From contig JBCDAU010000010.1 in the NCBI GenBank assembly GCA_039185015.1, positions 87,765 through 151,764 of the forward strand: 64,000 nt of DNA, read 5' to 3'. A model generated the notes under the pieces. It searched no databases. It saw only the letters and a list, made by a program, of their open reading frames with translations, and had not been told where the DNA came from. Origin of the DNA: JBCBSZ01 sp039185015 (lineage in GTDB: Bacteria > Actinomycetota > Acidimicrobiia > Acidimicrobiales > Poriferisodalaceae). Made by a program: the position numbers and the translations under genes. This document shows, one piece after another, positions 41,506 through 50,524 of this stretch. Each line of letters opens with the position of its first letter. Within the stretch, counting starts at the first letter, position 1.

Positions 41506-44500
41506 GCGGGTACCGCTTCCTCGACGGGGAACAGCGAGTCGAGGACGTCGAGCACGTGCGTGAGCGCATCGGTGCCCCGCGGCACCGGTAGCTGCAACTC
41601 CGCTGCGCCCTCCTTGTAGACCGCCCCCTTGACCAGCCGCTGGAGGCGAATCTCCTGGCTCGCCTTCAGCAGCACGGGGGCGACCCGCACCGACGATCCC
41701 CTCGTCATGCCGATCTCGCGCAGCCCGAGGCGATGGCCGGCGGCCCGGAGCCGGGCGATGCGCAACAGCTCCTCGGCCTCGTCGGGCACCGGCCCGAAGC
41801 GGTCCTCCCAGCCGGCCCGGATGGCGTCGACGTCGGAGAGCTCGGTCACGCCCGCGAGCTTGCGGTAGGCCTCCAGGCGCAGCTCTTCGCGGCCCACGTA
41901 GGCGTCGGGCAGGTAGGCGACGACGGGGAGGTCGATCTTCACCTCGGCCGGCTCCCGCCGCTCCTCGCCCTTCAGCTCGGCGACGGCCTCGCTGACCATC
42001 TCGACGTAGAGGTCGTAGCCGACGGCGGCGATGTGCCCGGATTGGGCCTCCCCGAGCAGGTGGCCTGCGCCGCGGATCTCGAGGTCGCGCATCGCGATGC
42101 GGAACCCGGATCCGAGCTCGGTCGCCTCGCCGATCGTCTTGAGGCGCTCGTAGGCCTCCTCCGACAACGAGACATCGACCGGATGGAACAGGTAGGCGTA
42201 GGCCCGCGATCCGGCGCGACCGACCCGGCCACGGAGCTGATGGAGCTGCCCGAGCCCGAGCAGATCGGCCCGGTCGACCACGAGGGTGTTGACCGTCGGC
42301 ATGTCGATCCCCGACTCGATGATGGTCGTGCAGACGAGGACGTCGAACTTGCCCTCCCAGAAGTCGACGACGACCTGTTCGAGGGTCCCCTCGTCCATCT
42401 GACCGTGGGCGACGGCGACCCGCGCCTCGGGCACCAGCTCGACGAGGTCGGCCGCCACCTGGTCGATGTCTGCCACACGGTTGTGCACGAAGAAGACCTG
42501 CCCCTCGCGCAGCAGCTCGCGCCGGATGGCCTCGGCGACCGCCCGATCGTCGTACTCGCCGACGTAGGTGAGGATCGGCTGTCGTTCGGCGGGCGGCGTC
42601 TGCAACAGGGTGAGGTCGCGGATGCCGGTGAGGCTCATCTCGAGCGTCCTCGGGATCGGCGTCGCGGTGAGGGTGAGGACGTCGACGTCGGCCTTGAACT
42701 GCTTGATGCGCTCCTTGTGGGTCACGCCGAAGCGCTGCTCCTCGTCGACCACGAGCAGTCCGAGCCGGTGGAACTCGACGTCGGCGCCGAGCAGCCGGTG
42801 CGTGCCGATCACGACGTCGACGTCGCCGGTGGCGAGCCCCGTGACCACCTCTCGTTGCTGAGCCGGCGTCAAGAAGCGGCTGAGCACCTCGACCCGCACC
42901 GGGTACGGGGCGAAGCGGTCGGCGAAGGTCTGGAAGTGCTGCTGGGCGAGGAGCGTGGTGGGCACGAGCACGGCGGCCTGCGTGCCCGACTGGATCGCCT
43001 TGAACACGGCCCGGATCGCCACCTCGGTCTTGCCGAAGCCGACGTCGCCGCACACCAGCCGGTCCATCGGGACGCCGGACTCCATGTCGGTCTTCGTCGC
43101 CTCGATCGCGGCGAGCTGATCCGGCGTCTCCTGGAAGGGGAACGCGTCCTCGAGCTCGCGCTGCCAAGGCGAATCGGGGTCGTGGGCGAGCCCCTCGCTC
43201 GTGGCTCGCTTCTGGTAGAGCACGACCAGCTCCTGGGCGACCTCGCGGACCGCGGAACGGACCTTCGCCTTGGCCTTGGCCCAGTCGGAGCCGCCCATCC
43301 TCGACAGGCTCGGTGTGTCACCCCCGGTGTACGGCCGGATCAGGTCGACCTGGTCGGAGGGCAGGTAGATCCTGTCGTCGCCCCGGAACTCGAGGAGCAG
43401 GTAGTCGCGCTCGGTGCCCATGATCGCCCGGGTGACCATGCCGGCGTACCGGGCGACCCCGTGGGTGTGGTGGACGACGTGGTCGCCGGGGTGCAGGTCC
43501 TCGAAGACTCGCTGGGCGCCGCGGCGACGGGGCCGAGCGCGGCGGTGGGTCGAGCGCCGGCCGGTGAGGTCGGCCTCGGCGAGGACGGCGATCCCGGTGT
43601 CGGGCAGCACCGCCCCCCGGTCGAGCGGCGCGACCGTCAGGTAGCCGCCCCGGGCGTCGGCGGGCAGCTCGGCGGCGACCGACACCCGCTCGAGCGGGAT
43701 GCCCTCGGCGCCGAGCGACTCCTGGATCCGGTCGGCGGTGCCGGCGCCGTCGGCGGCCACCACCAGCACGCCGTCGTCCGCGACCGTGCGGCGGAGCTGG
43801 TCGAGCAGGCGGCCGGAGTCGCCGGCGACCGGCTCCCACGGCGTCGCGGCGATCGTGGGCGTGTCGGGTCCGTCGGCGATGCTCACCACCCGCCACTGGG
43901 CGGGCGCCTCGTTGCCCAGCGCCCGGTCGATCGGGAGGTGGAGGCGCGGCAGCGTCCGCTCGTCGTCATCGTCGGTCCCGACGCCCCAGGTGACGGCGAG
44001 CGACCGGGCGAGATCGGCCTCTTCTGCGAGGAGGTCGTCGGCTCGGTCGCGGAGCCGGCGGGGCTCCAGGAGCCACACCGCGGCGTCGTCGCCGAGCAGG
44101 TCGGTGACGACCCGCTCCTCGGTCGCCAGCCAGGGCAGCCAGGACTCCATCCCATCGAAGAGTTGGGCGTCCGCGAGCCGGTCCCACTGCTCGCGACCCC
44201 ACGGCTCGGAGGCGACGAGCGACTTCGCCCGGGCCGCGATGTCGTTGGTGATGAGCAGCTCTCGGGCCGGCCGCAGCACGACCCGGCGCAGATCGGTGAC
44301 CGAACGCTGGTCGGCGACCGTGAACGTGGTCAGTCGCTCGACCTCGTCGCCCCACAGGTCGACGCGGACGGGTTCGTCGGCGGTCGCCGGGAAGACGTCG
44401 ACGATCGACCCCCGCACGGCGACCTCGCCGCGGTGCTCGACCTGGTACTCACGCCGGTAACCCCACCGAACGAGCTGCTCGACCAGCTCGTCGAGATCGA

Positions 44501-44930
44501 TCTGATCGCCCGGGGCGATGGCCCGCGGTGCCAGCGTGGCGAGATCATCGGGCAGGCGTTGCAGGAGCGAGCGGACGGGCACGACGACGACGTCGGGTGG
44601 GGGTCCCTCGGCGAGCCGGTGCAGCACTCGGGCGCGGGTGCCCATGGTCTCGACACCGGGGCTGACCCGCTCGAAGGGGAGGGTCTCCCAGGCGGGGAAG
44701 AACTCGACCCGCCCCGGGCCGAGGAACGCCTCGATGTCGGCCGCCAGGCGCTGCCCCTCGTCGGCCCGAGGCACGACGATCACCAGCGGCCCGCCGGACC
44801 GGGTGCTCGCCGCCGCGGCGGCCACGAGCGCCCTCGCCGCCTCGGGAACGGCGACGGTCGCGTCGCGGCGAGCGAGCGCCGTGCGCAGCGTCGGGTCGCC
44901 GGCGAGACGGGCGGGGAGGGAGCGCAGCAT
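41502..44930 (-). CDS. mfd: Transcription-repair coupling factor
   Basis: 1142 residues. N-terminal UvrB-like domains, then the RNA-polymerase-interacting Tudor domain (EDLHPGDHVVHHTHGVARYA, about 480-500), the SF2 translocase with Walker A GDVGFGKTEVAIRA, DEEQRFGVTHKERIK (DEEQ box) and TATPIPRTLEMSL, the TRG motif region and the C-terminal D7 domain. Removes stalled RNA polymerase from lesions and recruits UvrA. The start lies 10 bp after pth. Confidence 0.97.
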   Translation of the reverse strand: MLRSLPARLAGDPTLRTALARRDATVAVPEAARALVAAAAASTRSGGPLVIVVPRADEGQRLAADIEAFLGPGRVEFFPAWETLPFERVSPGVETMGTRARVLHRLAEGPPPDVVVVPVRSLLQRLPDDLATLAPRAIAPGDQIDLDELVEQLVRWGYRREYQVEHRGEVAVRGSIVDVFPATADEPVRVDLWGDEVERLTTFTVADQRSVTDLRRVVLRPARELLITNDIAARAKSLVASEPWGREQWDRLADAQLFDGMESWLPWLATEERVVTDLLGDDAAVWLLEPRRLRDRADDLLAEEADLARSLAVTWGVGTDDDDERTLPRLHLPIDRALGNEAPAQWRVVSIADGPDTPTIAATPWEPVAGDSGRLLDQLRRTVADDGVLVVAADGAGTADRIQESLGAEGIPLERVSVAAELPADARGGYLTVAPLDRGAVLPDTGIAVLAEADLTGRRSTHRRARPRRRGAQRVFEDLHPGDHVVHHTHGVARYAGMVTRAIMGTERDYLLLEFRGDDRIYLPSDQVDLIRPYTGGDTPSLSRMGGSDWAKAKAKVRSAVREVAQELVVLYQKRATSEGLAHDPDSPWQRELEDAFPFQETPDQLAAIEATKTDMESGVPMDRLVCGDVGFGKTEVAIRAVFKAIQSGTQAAVLVPTTLLAQQHFQTFADRFAPYPVRVEVLSRFLTPAQQREVVTGLATGDVDVVIGTHRLLGADVEFHRLGLLVVDEEQRFGVTHKERIKQFKADVDVLTLTATPIPRTLEMSLTGIRDLTLLQTPPAERQPILTYVGEYDDRAVAEAIRRELLREGQVFFVHNRVADIDQVAADLVELVPEARVAVAHGQMDEGTLEQVVVDFWEGKFDVLVCTTIIESGIDMPTVNTLVVDRADLLGLGQLHQLRGRVGRAGSRAYAYLFHPVDVSLSEEAYERLKTIGEATELGSGFRIAMRDLEIRGAGHLLGEAQSGHIAAVGYDLYVEMVSEAVAELKGEERREPAEVKIDLPVVAYLPDAYVGREELRLEAYRKLAGVTELSDVDAIRAGWEDRFGPVPDEAEELLRIARLRAAGHRLGLREIGMTRGSSVRVAPVLLKASQEIRLQRLVKGAVYKEGAAELQLPVPRGTDALTHVLDVLDSLFPVEEAVPA

Positions 44931-44940
44931 CAGCGGCCGG

Positions 44941-45513
44941 TCATCGTGAGCGGCCGTTCCAGCGGTTCATGGCCTCCTGGATGCCGTGCGAGACGATGTC
45001 GAGCACGGCGTCGGCGGTCTCGTTGACGACGACGTCGAGCTCGATCCGGTCGGTGCCCTTGGCCGGCTTGAGGACCCAGTTGGCACCGGCCCTGGGGTTG
45101 GGCGGCTTGCCCACGCCGATGCGGGCCCGGGCGAACTCAGCGGTGCCGAGGTGCTGGCGCAACGACTTGAGGCCGTTGTGGCCGGCGAAGCCACCGCCGG
45201 ACTTCAACTTGAGCACGCCGAGGTCGAGGTCGAGCTCGTCGTGGATCGCGATGATGCGGGCGGGGTCGTCGACGCCGTACCGGGTGACCAGGCTCGCGGC
45301 GCTCCGACCGGAGTCGTTCATGTAGGTCTGTGGGAACGCGACCACGACGAGCTCGTCGGAGCCGGGGACCCGGAGCTCGGCGGCGAGGGCCTGTTCCTTC
45401 TTCGCCGGCTGGAGTCCGCTGCCGTGCCGGTCGGCCAGGAGCGCGACGACGTCGGCACCCACGTTGTGGCGGGATCCGGCGTACTCGGCCCCGGGATTGC
45501 CCAGCCCCAGCAC
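44941..45513 (-). CDS. pth: Peptidyl-tRNA hydrolase
   Basis: 190 residues from GTG 45513. Catalytic histidine in GSRHNVGADV, asparagine in PQTYMNDSGRSA, aspartate in IIAIHDELDLDLG and FAGHNGLKSLRQHLG are intact. In-frame codons upstream of the GTG (SLFRRAAERRGTPAGHL) resemble the N-terminal extension of actinobacterial Pth, but no ATG, GTG or TTG exists between them and the rplY stop at 45592; a CTG near 45555 could serve. Recycles tRNA from stalled peptidyl-tRNA. Confidence 0.92.
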   Translation of the reverse strand: MLGLGNPGAEYAGSRHNVGADVVALLADRHGSGLQPAKKEQALAAELRVPGSDELVVVAFPQTYMNDSGRSAASLVTRYGVDDPARIIAIHDELDLDLGVLKLKSGGGFAGHNGLKSLRQHLGTAEFARARIGVGKPPNPRAGANWVLKPAKGTDRIELDVVVNETADAVLDIVSHGIQEAMNRWNGRSR

Positions 45514-45591
45514 CAGGTGCCCGGCGGGTGTGCCGCGCCGCTCGGCGGCCCGGCGGAACAGCGACGGGAGGACGGGCCGGGTCGGCGTGGC

Positions 45592-46233
45592 CTACTCCTC
45601 TGCGTCGCCCTCGCCGTCCTCGTCGTCGAAATCGCCGGCCTCGCGGCGGGCGTTCTCGCGCTCGAGGGCGAGGGTGGCACGGGTCTTCTTGGCGACGGCC
45701 AGGATCTGGTCGGCGTCGATGTCGACGAGCTCGACGCGCTCCGGGAGCTCGAGGTCCTCGACGGTGAGGTTGCGCTCGAGGGTCATGTCGGTGATGTCGA
45801 GCATCAGCTCGGACGGGATCTCCGACGGCGGGGCCAGCACGGAGAGCTCGTTGAGCTGCTGCTCCACCACGGCGCCGCGGCGACCGACCTGGTCGGCGAC
45901 ACCGGACAGGCGAAGGGGCACCGTCACCTGGATCGGCTGCTCGGGGTCGACCACGAGCAGGTCGATGTGGTCGATCGTCAGCTTCACCGGGTTGCGCTGC
46001 ATGTCGTACACGAGCGCGAGGAGGGTCTCGCCCTCGAGGTCGAGGTTGACGAGGGCGTTGCCACCGCTCTCGGCCAGGATGGCCCGCAGCTGCGGCCAGT
46101 CGACCGAGAGCGAGGTCGCCTCACGACCCTGGCCGTAGACGACGCCGGGGACGCGACCCTCGGCTCGCAGACGACGGGACGGACCCGAGCCGGTCTCGCG
46201 ACCGATCTTCGCTTCCAGGGGCAGTGCCTTCAC
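45592..46233 (-). CDS. rplY: 50S ribosomal protein L25 / general stress protein Ctc
   Basis: 213 residues: N-terminal bL25 5S-rRNA-binding domain (SRRLRAEGRVPGVVYGQG) and the TL5/Ctc C-terminal domain with an acidic tail (DFDDEDGEGDAEE). The long form is usual outside enterobacteria. GTG 46233, preceded by GAGGAG 9 nt upstream. Adjacent to pth as in most actinobacteria. Confidence 0.93.
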   Translation of the reverse strand: MKALPLEAKIGRETGSGPSRRLRAEGRVPGVVYGQGREATSLSVDWPQLRAILAESGGNALVNLDLEGETLLALVYDMQRNPVKLTIDHIDLLVVDPEQPIQVTVPLRLSGVADQVGRRGAVVEQQLNELSVLAPPSEIPSELMLDITDMTLERNLTVEDLELPERVELVDIDADQILAVAKKTRATLALERENARREAGDFDDEDGEGDAEE

Positions 46234-46328
46234 GACCAGGACTCCTCGACGAAACGGACGCGGCGCGAGACGGTGCGAAAAGGGGGTGGCGCCGGCCGAC
46301 GGGCCAGGTTACCGGCTGAGGTCCGGGC

Positions 46329-46350
46329 CGACCACCTCCGGAGGCGGTCG
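46329..46350 (-). terminator. Hairpin after the SulP gene
   Basis: CGACCACCTCC and GGAGGCGGTCG form an 11-bp palindrome with one mismatch just beyond the SulP stop codon. Weak evidence because no T-run follows. Confidence 0.35.
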
Positions 46351-46353
46351 TCG

Positions 46354-48021
46354 TCAAGCGCGACGGCGACGGTGCGCGGCGACCGCGGCGTTGATGGTCG
46401 GGAACACGGCATCGGCACCGAGGTCGTCGAGCAGACCGGCTCGCTCGAACGTGTCGAGCACGCGCTGATTGGGACGGGCGATGGCGACGTCGGCTCCCCG
46501 TTCGCGGAGCTCGACGAACAGCTCGGAGAGGTGCCCCACCGCCGTCGCGTCGACCGAGCCGATGCCCTCCAGATCGAGCACGACCGTCTGCTCCACGCCC
46601 GGGTTCCGGTCGAGGGCGAGCACGATGCGATCGCGGAAGTGCTCGGCGTTGGCGAAGAACAGCGGCGCATCGAAGCGGTAGACGAGCAGCCCGGGCAGCG
46701 GTGAGGCCCGCTCGTCCTCGACGTCGATCCAGCCGTCGAGCCCGGCGGCCTCGCCGAGCACGGCGTCGTGGGGGCGGGCGACGCGGGCGAGGGTGAGCCC
46801 CATCGACAGCCCGACGGCGACCACGACCCCGAGGAGGAGGTCGACGCCGACGACCGCCGCGCAGGTGACGGCGGCGAGCGCCACCTCGGCCCGGTCGATG
46901 CGGGCGAGGCGCCGGAACCCGTCGACGTCGAGCACGGCGATGCCAGCAGCCACGATCACCGCCGCCAGCGCCGGACGGGGGATCTCGGCGAGCAACGACC
47001 GGCCCACCAGCAACAGGACGATCACGGCGACGAGCGTCACCATCGACGAGAGCTGGCTGCGACTCCCGATGGAGGCGGGCACGACCGAGCGCGAAGCGCT
47101 CGACGAGACGACGAAGCCCCCGCTGACCGCAGAGGCGGAGTTCATCGCTCCGAGGGCGAGCAGCTCGCGGTCGGCGTCGATCTCGTAGCCCTTCCCGGCG
47201 GCGATCGAGCGAGCGGTCAAGATGTTGTCCGTGTAGCCGACGAGCGCGACGCCGGCCGCGGCCGGGAGCAGGTCGGCGACGTCGCCCCACGACACGTCGG
47301 GCACGGACGGATCGGGGAAGGCCGCGTCGATGCTGCCGACGAGGGCGACATCGAGGTCGATGAGCGCGACCGCCGCCATCGCCGCACCGAGCGCGAGCAG
47401 GGCCCCTGGCCAGGTCGGGCGGAACCGCCGCGCGGCGAGGATGATCACCAGCGCCGCCACACCGACCGCGCAGGTCTCGGCATCGACGTCGCCGAGGCGG
47501 GTGACGAACTGCCCGACCCGCTCGACCGGGTGGTCGGCGTCGACCGGTACGCCGGTGAGCGGACGCAGCTGGCTGGTCAGCAGCGTCAGTCCGACGCCGG
47601 TGATGTACCCGACCAACACCGGCTTCGAGAGCAGCTCGGCGACGAAGCCGAGCCGGAGCAGCCCGGCGGCGAGGGTGAGCGCGCCGACGATCCCGGCGAT
47701 GGCCGCCATGGCCGCCGCGTACCGGGCCGGGTCGTCGCCGGCGAGCGACGCCGCCGCCGCGGCGGCGAGGATCGCCGTGCCCGGCTCCGGCCCGACGCCG
47801 AGGTGTCGACTCGTGCCGATGAGCACGTAGACGGGAAGGACCACCAGCGCCGCCCGGAACCCCGCGTCGGGGGGCAGGCCGCCGAGCTCGGCGTAGGCCA
47901 TCGCCTGCGGCACGAGCATGGCGGCGACCGTGAGGCCGGCGACCAGCTCGGGCCGGACGCCGGCGGGCAGCTCACCCCGGCGCCACTGTCGGAGCAGCGA
48001 CGCCGGTGCGCGGCCGCTCAT
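46354..48021 (-). CDS. SulP-family anion transporter with STAS domain
   Basis: 555 residues. About 11-12 membrane helices with the SulP signature (AMAYAELGGLPPDAGFRAAL) and VGYTDNILTARSIAAGKGYEID, then a C-terminal STAS domain (about 430-545: LLVYRFDAPLFFANAEHFRD, VVLDLEGIGSVDATAVGHL). Transports sulfate, bicarbonate or related anions. ATG 48021. Between prs and rplY, an insertion relative to the usual gene order. Confidence 0.9.
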   Translation of the reverse strand: MSGRAPASLLRQWRRGELPAGVRPELVAGLTVAAMLVPQAMAYAELGGLPPDAGFRAALVVLPVYVLIGTSRHLGVGPEPGTAILAAAAAASLAGDDPARYAAAMAAIAGIVGALTLAAGLLRLGFVAELLSKPVLVGYITGVGLTLLTSQLRPLTGVPVDADHPVERVGQFVTRLGDVDAETCAVGVAALVIILAARRFRPTWPGALLALGAAMAAVALIDLDVALVGSIDAAFPDPSVPDVSWGDVADLLPAAAGVALVGYTDNILTARSIAAGKGYEIDADRELLALGAMNSASAVSGGFVVSSSASRSVVPASIGSRSQLSSMVTLVAVIVLLLVGRSLLAEIPRPALAAVIVAAGIAVLDVDGFRRLARIDRAEVALAAVTCAAVVGVDLLLGVVVAVGLSMGLTLARVARPHDAVLGEAAGLDGWIDVEDERASPLPGLLVYRFDAPLFFANAEHFRDRIVLALDRNPGVEQTVVLDLEGIGSVDATAVGHLSELFVELRERGADVAIARPNQRVLDTFERAGLLDDLGADAVFPTINAAVAAHRRRRA

Positions 48022-48032
48022 CGGGTCGGTGG

Positions 48033-49016
48033 TCAGCCGACGTTCTCGCCGTCGAAGATCTCGGAGACCGAGGCGTCCTCGAAGACGGCGTCGAGCGCAT
48101 CGGCGATGACCTTGGCGGCCGACAGCACCTCGAGCTTGTCGAACTGCTTGTCGGACGGGAACGGCAGCGTGTTGGTGACGATCACCCGGGACAGCTCGCT
48201 GTTCTTCATCCGGTCGATGGCCGGACCGGAGAAGACCCCGTGGGTCGCGGCGGCGATGACCTCGGCGGCGCCCGCCTCCTTGAGGGTCTCGGCGGCCTTC
48301 ACGATCGTGCCGGCGGTGTCGATCATGTCGTCGACGATCACGCAGCTCCGGCCCTCGACGTGGCCCATGATCCCGAGCGCCTCGACGTGGGCGACCCGAT
48401 CGGTGGCGCGGCGCTTGTAGATCGAGGCGACGTCGGCATCGAGGTGCTTGGCGTAGCGCTCGGCGACCTTGACCCGGCCCGAGTCGGGCGAGACGACGAC
48501 GATGTCGCCGGAGATCGTGTTGCTGAGGTGATCGACCAGGACCGGCTGGGCGGTGAGGTGGTCGACCGGCCCGTCGAAGAAGCCCTGGATCTGCCCGCTG
48601 TGGAGGTCGACGGACACGAGCCGCTTCGCGCCGGCCACCGTGAACATGTTGGCGAGGAGCTTGGCGGTGATCGGCTCACGGCCGAGCGACTTGCGGTCCT
48701 GACGGGCGTACCCGAAGAACGGAGCGACGGCGGTGATCCGCTTCGCCGACGCCCGCCGTGCGGCGTCGATCATGATCAGGTGCTCCATGATCGCGTCGTT
48801 GAGCGACATCTCGTCGTTGCCCGCGTGGGGCTGGATGATGAAGACGTCGTTGCCGCGCACCGACTCGGCGAAGCGGCACTTCAGCTCGCCGTTGGGGAAG
48901 TCGATCAGCCCGGCGTCGCCGAGCGGCTCGCCGAGGCAGGATGCGATCTCACCCGCCAGCTCGGGGTTGGCCCGGCCGGTGAACAGCTGCATCCGCTTCT
49001 TGCTGACCAGCTCCAC
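48033..49016 (-). CDS. prs: Ribose-phosphate pyrophosphokinase
   Basis: 327 residues. ATP-binding FARQDR-type motif (FFGYARQDRKSLGREPITAK), the histidine region VDLHSGQIQGFF, and the PRPP-binding loop SCVIVDDMIDTAGTIVKAA are intact. Makes PRPP for nucleotides, His and Trp. GTG 49016 is the start: GGGGAGG sits 5 nt upstream and the product then begins MELVSKKRMQLFTG; the frame extends to 49079 without support. Confidence 0.95.
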   Translation of the reverse strand: MELVSKKRMQLFTGRANPELAGEIASCLGEPLGDAGLIDFPNGELKCRFAESVRGNDVFIIQPHAGNDEMSLNDAIMEHLIMIDAARRASAKRITAVAPFFGYARQDRKSLGREPITAKLLANMFTVAGAKRLVSVDLHSGQIQGFFDGPVDHLTAQPVLVDHLSNTISGDIVVVSPDSGRVKVAERYAKHLDADVASIYKRRATDRVAHVEALGIMGHVEGRSCVIVDDMIDTAGTIVKAAETLKEAGAAEVIAAATHGVFSGPAIDRMKNSELSRVIVTNTLPFPSDKQFDKLEVLSAAKVIADALDAVFEDASVSEIFDGENVG

Positions 49017-49100
49017 GTCGCCTCCCCAGGAATCACGGTCGAGCTGCCCGGATCGTAACCGCGCGATTCGGCCGGACACCCGTTGGGAGAAAGGGGCTGG

Positions 49101-50189
49101 TCAGCCGGCCTGATGGAAGGGTCCGGTCTCGAATCCGGGGGCCACATCGGCGCCCGGACCGAGCGCTGCGAAGGGCCCGACGCGGGCGTCCGCGCCGATG
49201 TTCGCACCGGTCGCGGTGGTCTTCTCCACCTTCGCTCCGGGTCCGACGTGGCAGTCCACGAGCCGGGTGTCGGGCCCGATCTCGGCACCGTCCTCGACCA
49301 CCGTGGCGCCCTGGAGCATCGTCGACGGGAAGATCGTGACGTCGGGTGCCAGCTCGACCGTGCGGTCGATGTAGGTGCTCGCCGGGTCGACGATGGTCAC
49401 GCCCTGGTGCATCCAACGCCGGTTGATGCGGCGGCGCAGCTCGGCTTCGGCGGCGGCGAGCTCGACGCGGTCGTGGACGCGCACCAGATCCTCGCCGGAG
49501 TCGGCGGCCGCGAGCTCGACCCGGTAGCCGGCCTGGTGGAGCACCGGGACCAGCCCGCTCAGCTCGTAGTCGACCGTCAGGCCGGCGTCGGCCACGCGCC
49601 GCAGCGCCGGACCGATCAGGCTCCGACGCACGCACATCACGTCGGTCGCGGCCACGTCGGCGACGACGCTCTCGTCGTCGGCGTCCGGTGCCACGACCAG
49701 GTCGGTGACGCGCCCGTCGCGCCCTCGGCGGGGGCGGCGGGTGCCCCGCCCCGGTCGCAGCGGCACGGTCAGGATGGTGGCGTCGGCACCGCTGGCCCGA
49801 TGCTCGTCGACCAGCATGGAGATCGTCGACGGCCGCAGGAGCGGCGCATCGCCCGGGAGCAGGAGCAGGTCGGCGTCGTCGTCGTCGAGCTCGTCGGTGG
49901 CGAACGCGGTGAGGCCCGCTGCCGTCGCGTCGCCACTGCCCCGTCCGATGGTGCGCTCGACGACGTCGGGCGCGAGGCCCTCGACGGTGCCGCCGATGAC
50001 CTTGGTGACGCGGTCGGACTCACCGTCGACCACGACCACCACTCGATCGACTCGTCGGCCCCGGAGGGCGTCGAGGACGTACGAGACCAGCGGGCGTCCG
50101 CAGAGGCGATGCAGCGGCTTGGGTCGCGTGCCGCGCATCGCCCCGTCGTCGCCGCCGGCGAGCACCATGGCCGAGAGGATCCTGGTCAT
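49101..50189 (-). CDS. GlmU-like nucleotidyltransferase with truncated acetyltransferase domain
   Basis: 362 residues. The uridylyltransferase domain is complete (VLAGGDDGAMRGTRPKPLH, LLPGDAPLLRP, YELSGLVPVLHQAGY). The left-handed beta-helix has only about five turns (TIFPSTMLQGATVV to VGPFAALGPG) and ends before the segment that carries the acetyltransferase active site in GlmU (normal length about 450). The protein therefore probably makes UDP-sugars but cannot acetylate glucosamine-1-phosphate unless another protein supplies that step. In the glmU position beside prs. Confidence 0.8.
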   Translation of the reverse strand: MTRILSAMVLAGGDDGAMRGTRPKPLHRLCGRPLVSYVLDALRGRRVDRVVVVVDGESDRVTKVIGGTVEGLAPDVVERTIGRGSGDATAAGLTAFATDELDDDDADLLLLPGDAPLLRPSTISMLVDEHRASGADATILTVPLRPGRGTRRPRRGRDGRVTDLVVAPDADDESVVADVAATDVMCVRRSLIGPALRRVADAGLTVDYELSGLVPVLHQAGYRVELAAADSGEDLVRVHDRVELAAAEAELRRRINRRWMHQGVTIVDPASTYIDRTVELAPDVTIFPSTMLQGATVVEDGAEIGPDTRLVDCHVGPGAKVEKTTATGANIGADARVGPFAALGPGADVAPGFETGPFHQAG

Positions 50190-50191
50190 CG

Positions 50192-50262
50192 CTCGCGGGG
50201 GAGGAATCGAACCTCCATTCTCGGAACCAAAATCCGATGTCCTGCCGTTGGACGACCCGCGA
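50192..50262 (-). tRNA. tRNA-Gln (TTG anticodon)
   Basis: 71 nt folding as a full cloverleaf on the minus strand. Acceptor stem TCGCGGG with CCCGCGA, D-stem GTCC with GGAC, anticodon stem TCGGA with TCCGA and loop TTTTGGT (anticodon TTG), variable loop GAAT, T-stem GGAGG with CCTCC and loop TTCGATT, discriminator G. CCA is not encoded. Lies 2 bp before the glmU-like gene start. Confidence 0.95.
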
Positions 50263-50333
50263 ACAGTCGTGGCCCACCGTATCCCCGAGTTCCGGATCCG
50301 TGAGCACGGCTCGCAACGGAGCGCGTTCGCCGA

Positions 50334-50339
50334 TAGCGT
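50334..50339 (+). promoter_or_regulatory. -10 element of the bS22 gene (likely leaderless)
   Basis: TAGCGT lies 9 nt before the GTG at 50349 with no Shine-Dalgarno sequence. A weak TCGCAA hexamer sits 17 bp upstream. Transcription would start within 2-3 nt of the start codon. Confidence 0.45.
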
Positions 50340-50348
50340 CGTCCGACC

Positions 50349-50444
50349 GTGGGTTCATTGATCAAGAAGCGCCGCAAGCGCATGCGGAAGAAGAAGCACC
50401 GCAAGCAGCTTCGCAAGACGCGCTACCAGCGCCGCAACAAGTAG
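50349..50444 (+). CDS. Small ribosomal protein bS22 (AURKAIP1/COX24-domain protein)
   Basis: 31 residues, beginning MGSLIKKRRKRMRKKKHRKQ and ending RYQRRNK. It is nearly the same as the mycobacterial 30S protein bS22 (MGSVIKKRRKRM..., KKHRK.L..TR.QRR), a lysine/arginine peptide lying near the decoding centre of the 16S rRNA. GTG start. The only plus-strand gene in a 23-kb minus-strand run; convergent with ispE and divergent from tRNA-Gln. Too short for most gene finders. Confidence 0.92.
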   Translation: MGSLIKKRRKRMRKKKHRKQLRKTRYQRRNK

Positions 50445-50477
50445 TTCGACGCGCCCCGACGCCCCCTCGCGAGGGCC

Positions 50478-50524
50478 GGCGGGTCGCGTGAGTCGACCCG
50501 CCTGATCCGATCCGTCCGGATCAG
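50478..50524. terminator. Tandem hairpins between bS22 and ispE
   Basis: Hairpin 1: GGCGGGTCG with CGACCCGCC around a 7-nt loop (50478-50502). Hairpin 2: CTGATCCG with CGGATCAG around a 7-nt loop (50502-50524), which includes the ispE stop codon. Located between convergent genes; likely bidirectional terminator. Confidence 0.6.

Noticed and set aside
41733..45026. 1097-codon plus-strand open frame opposite mfd
   Set aside because: Shadow of the complete, motif-bearing mfd gene on the minus strand.
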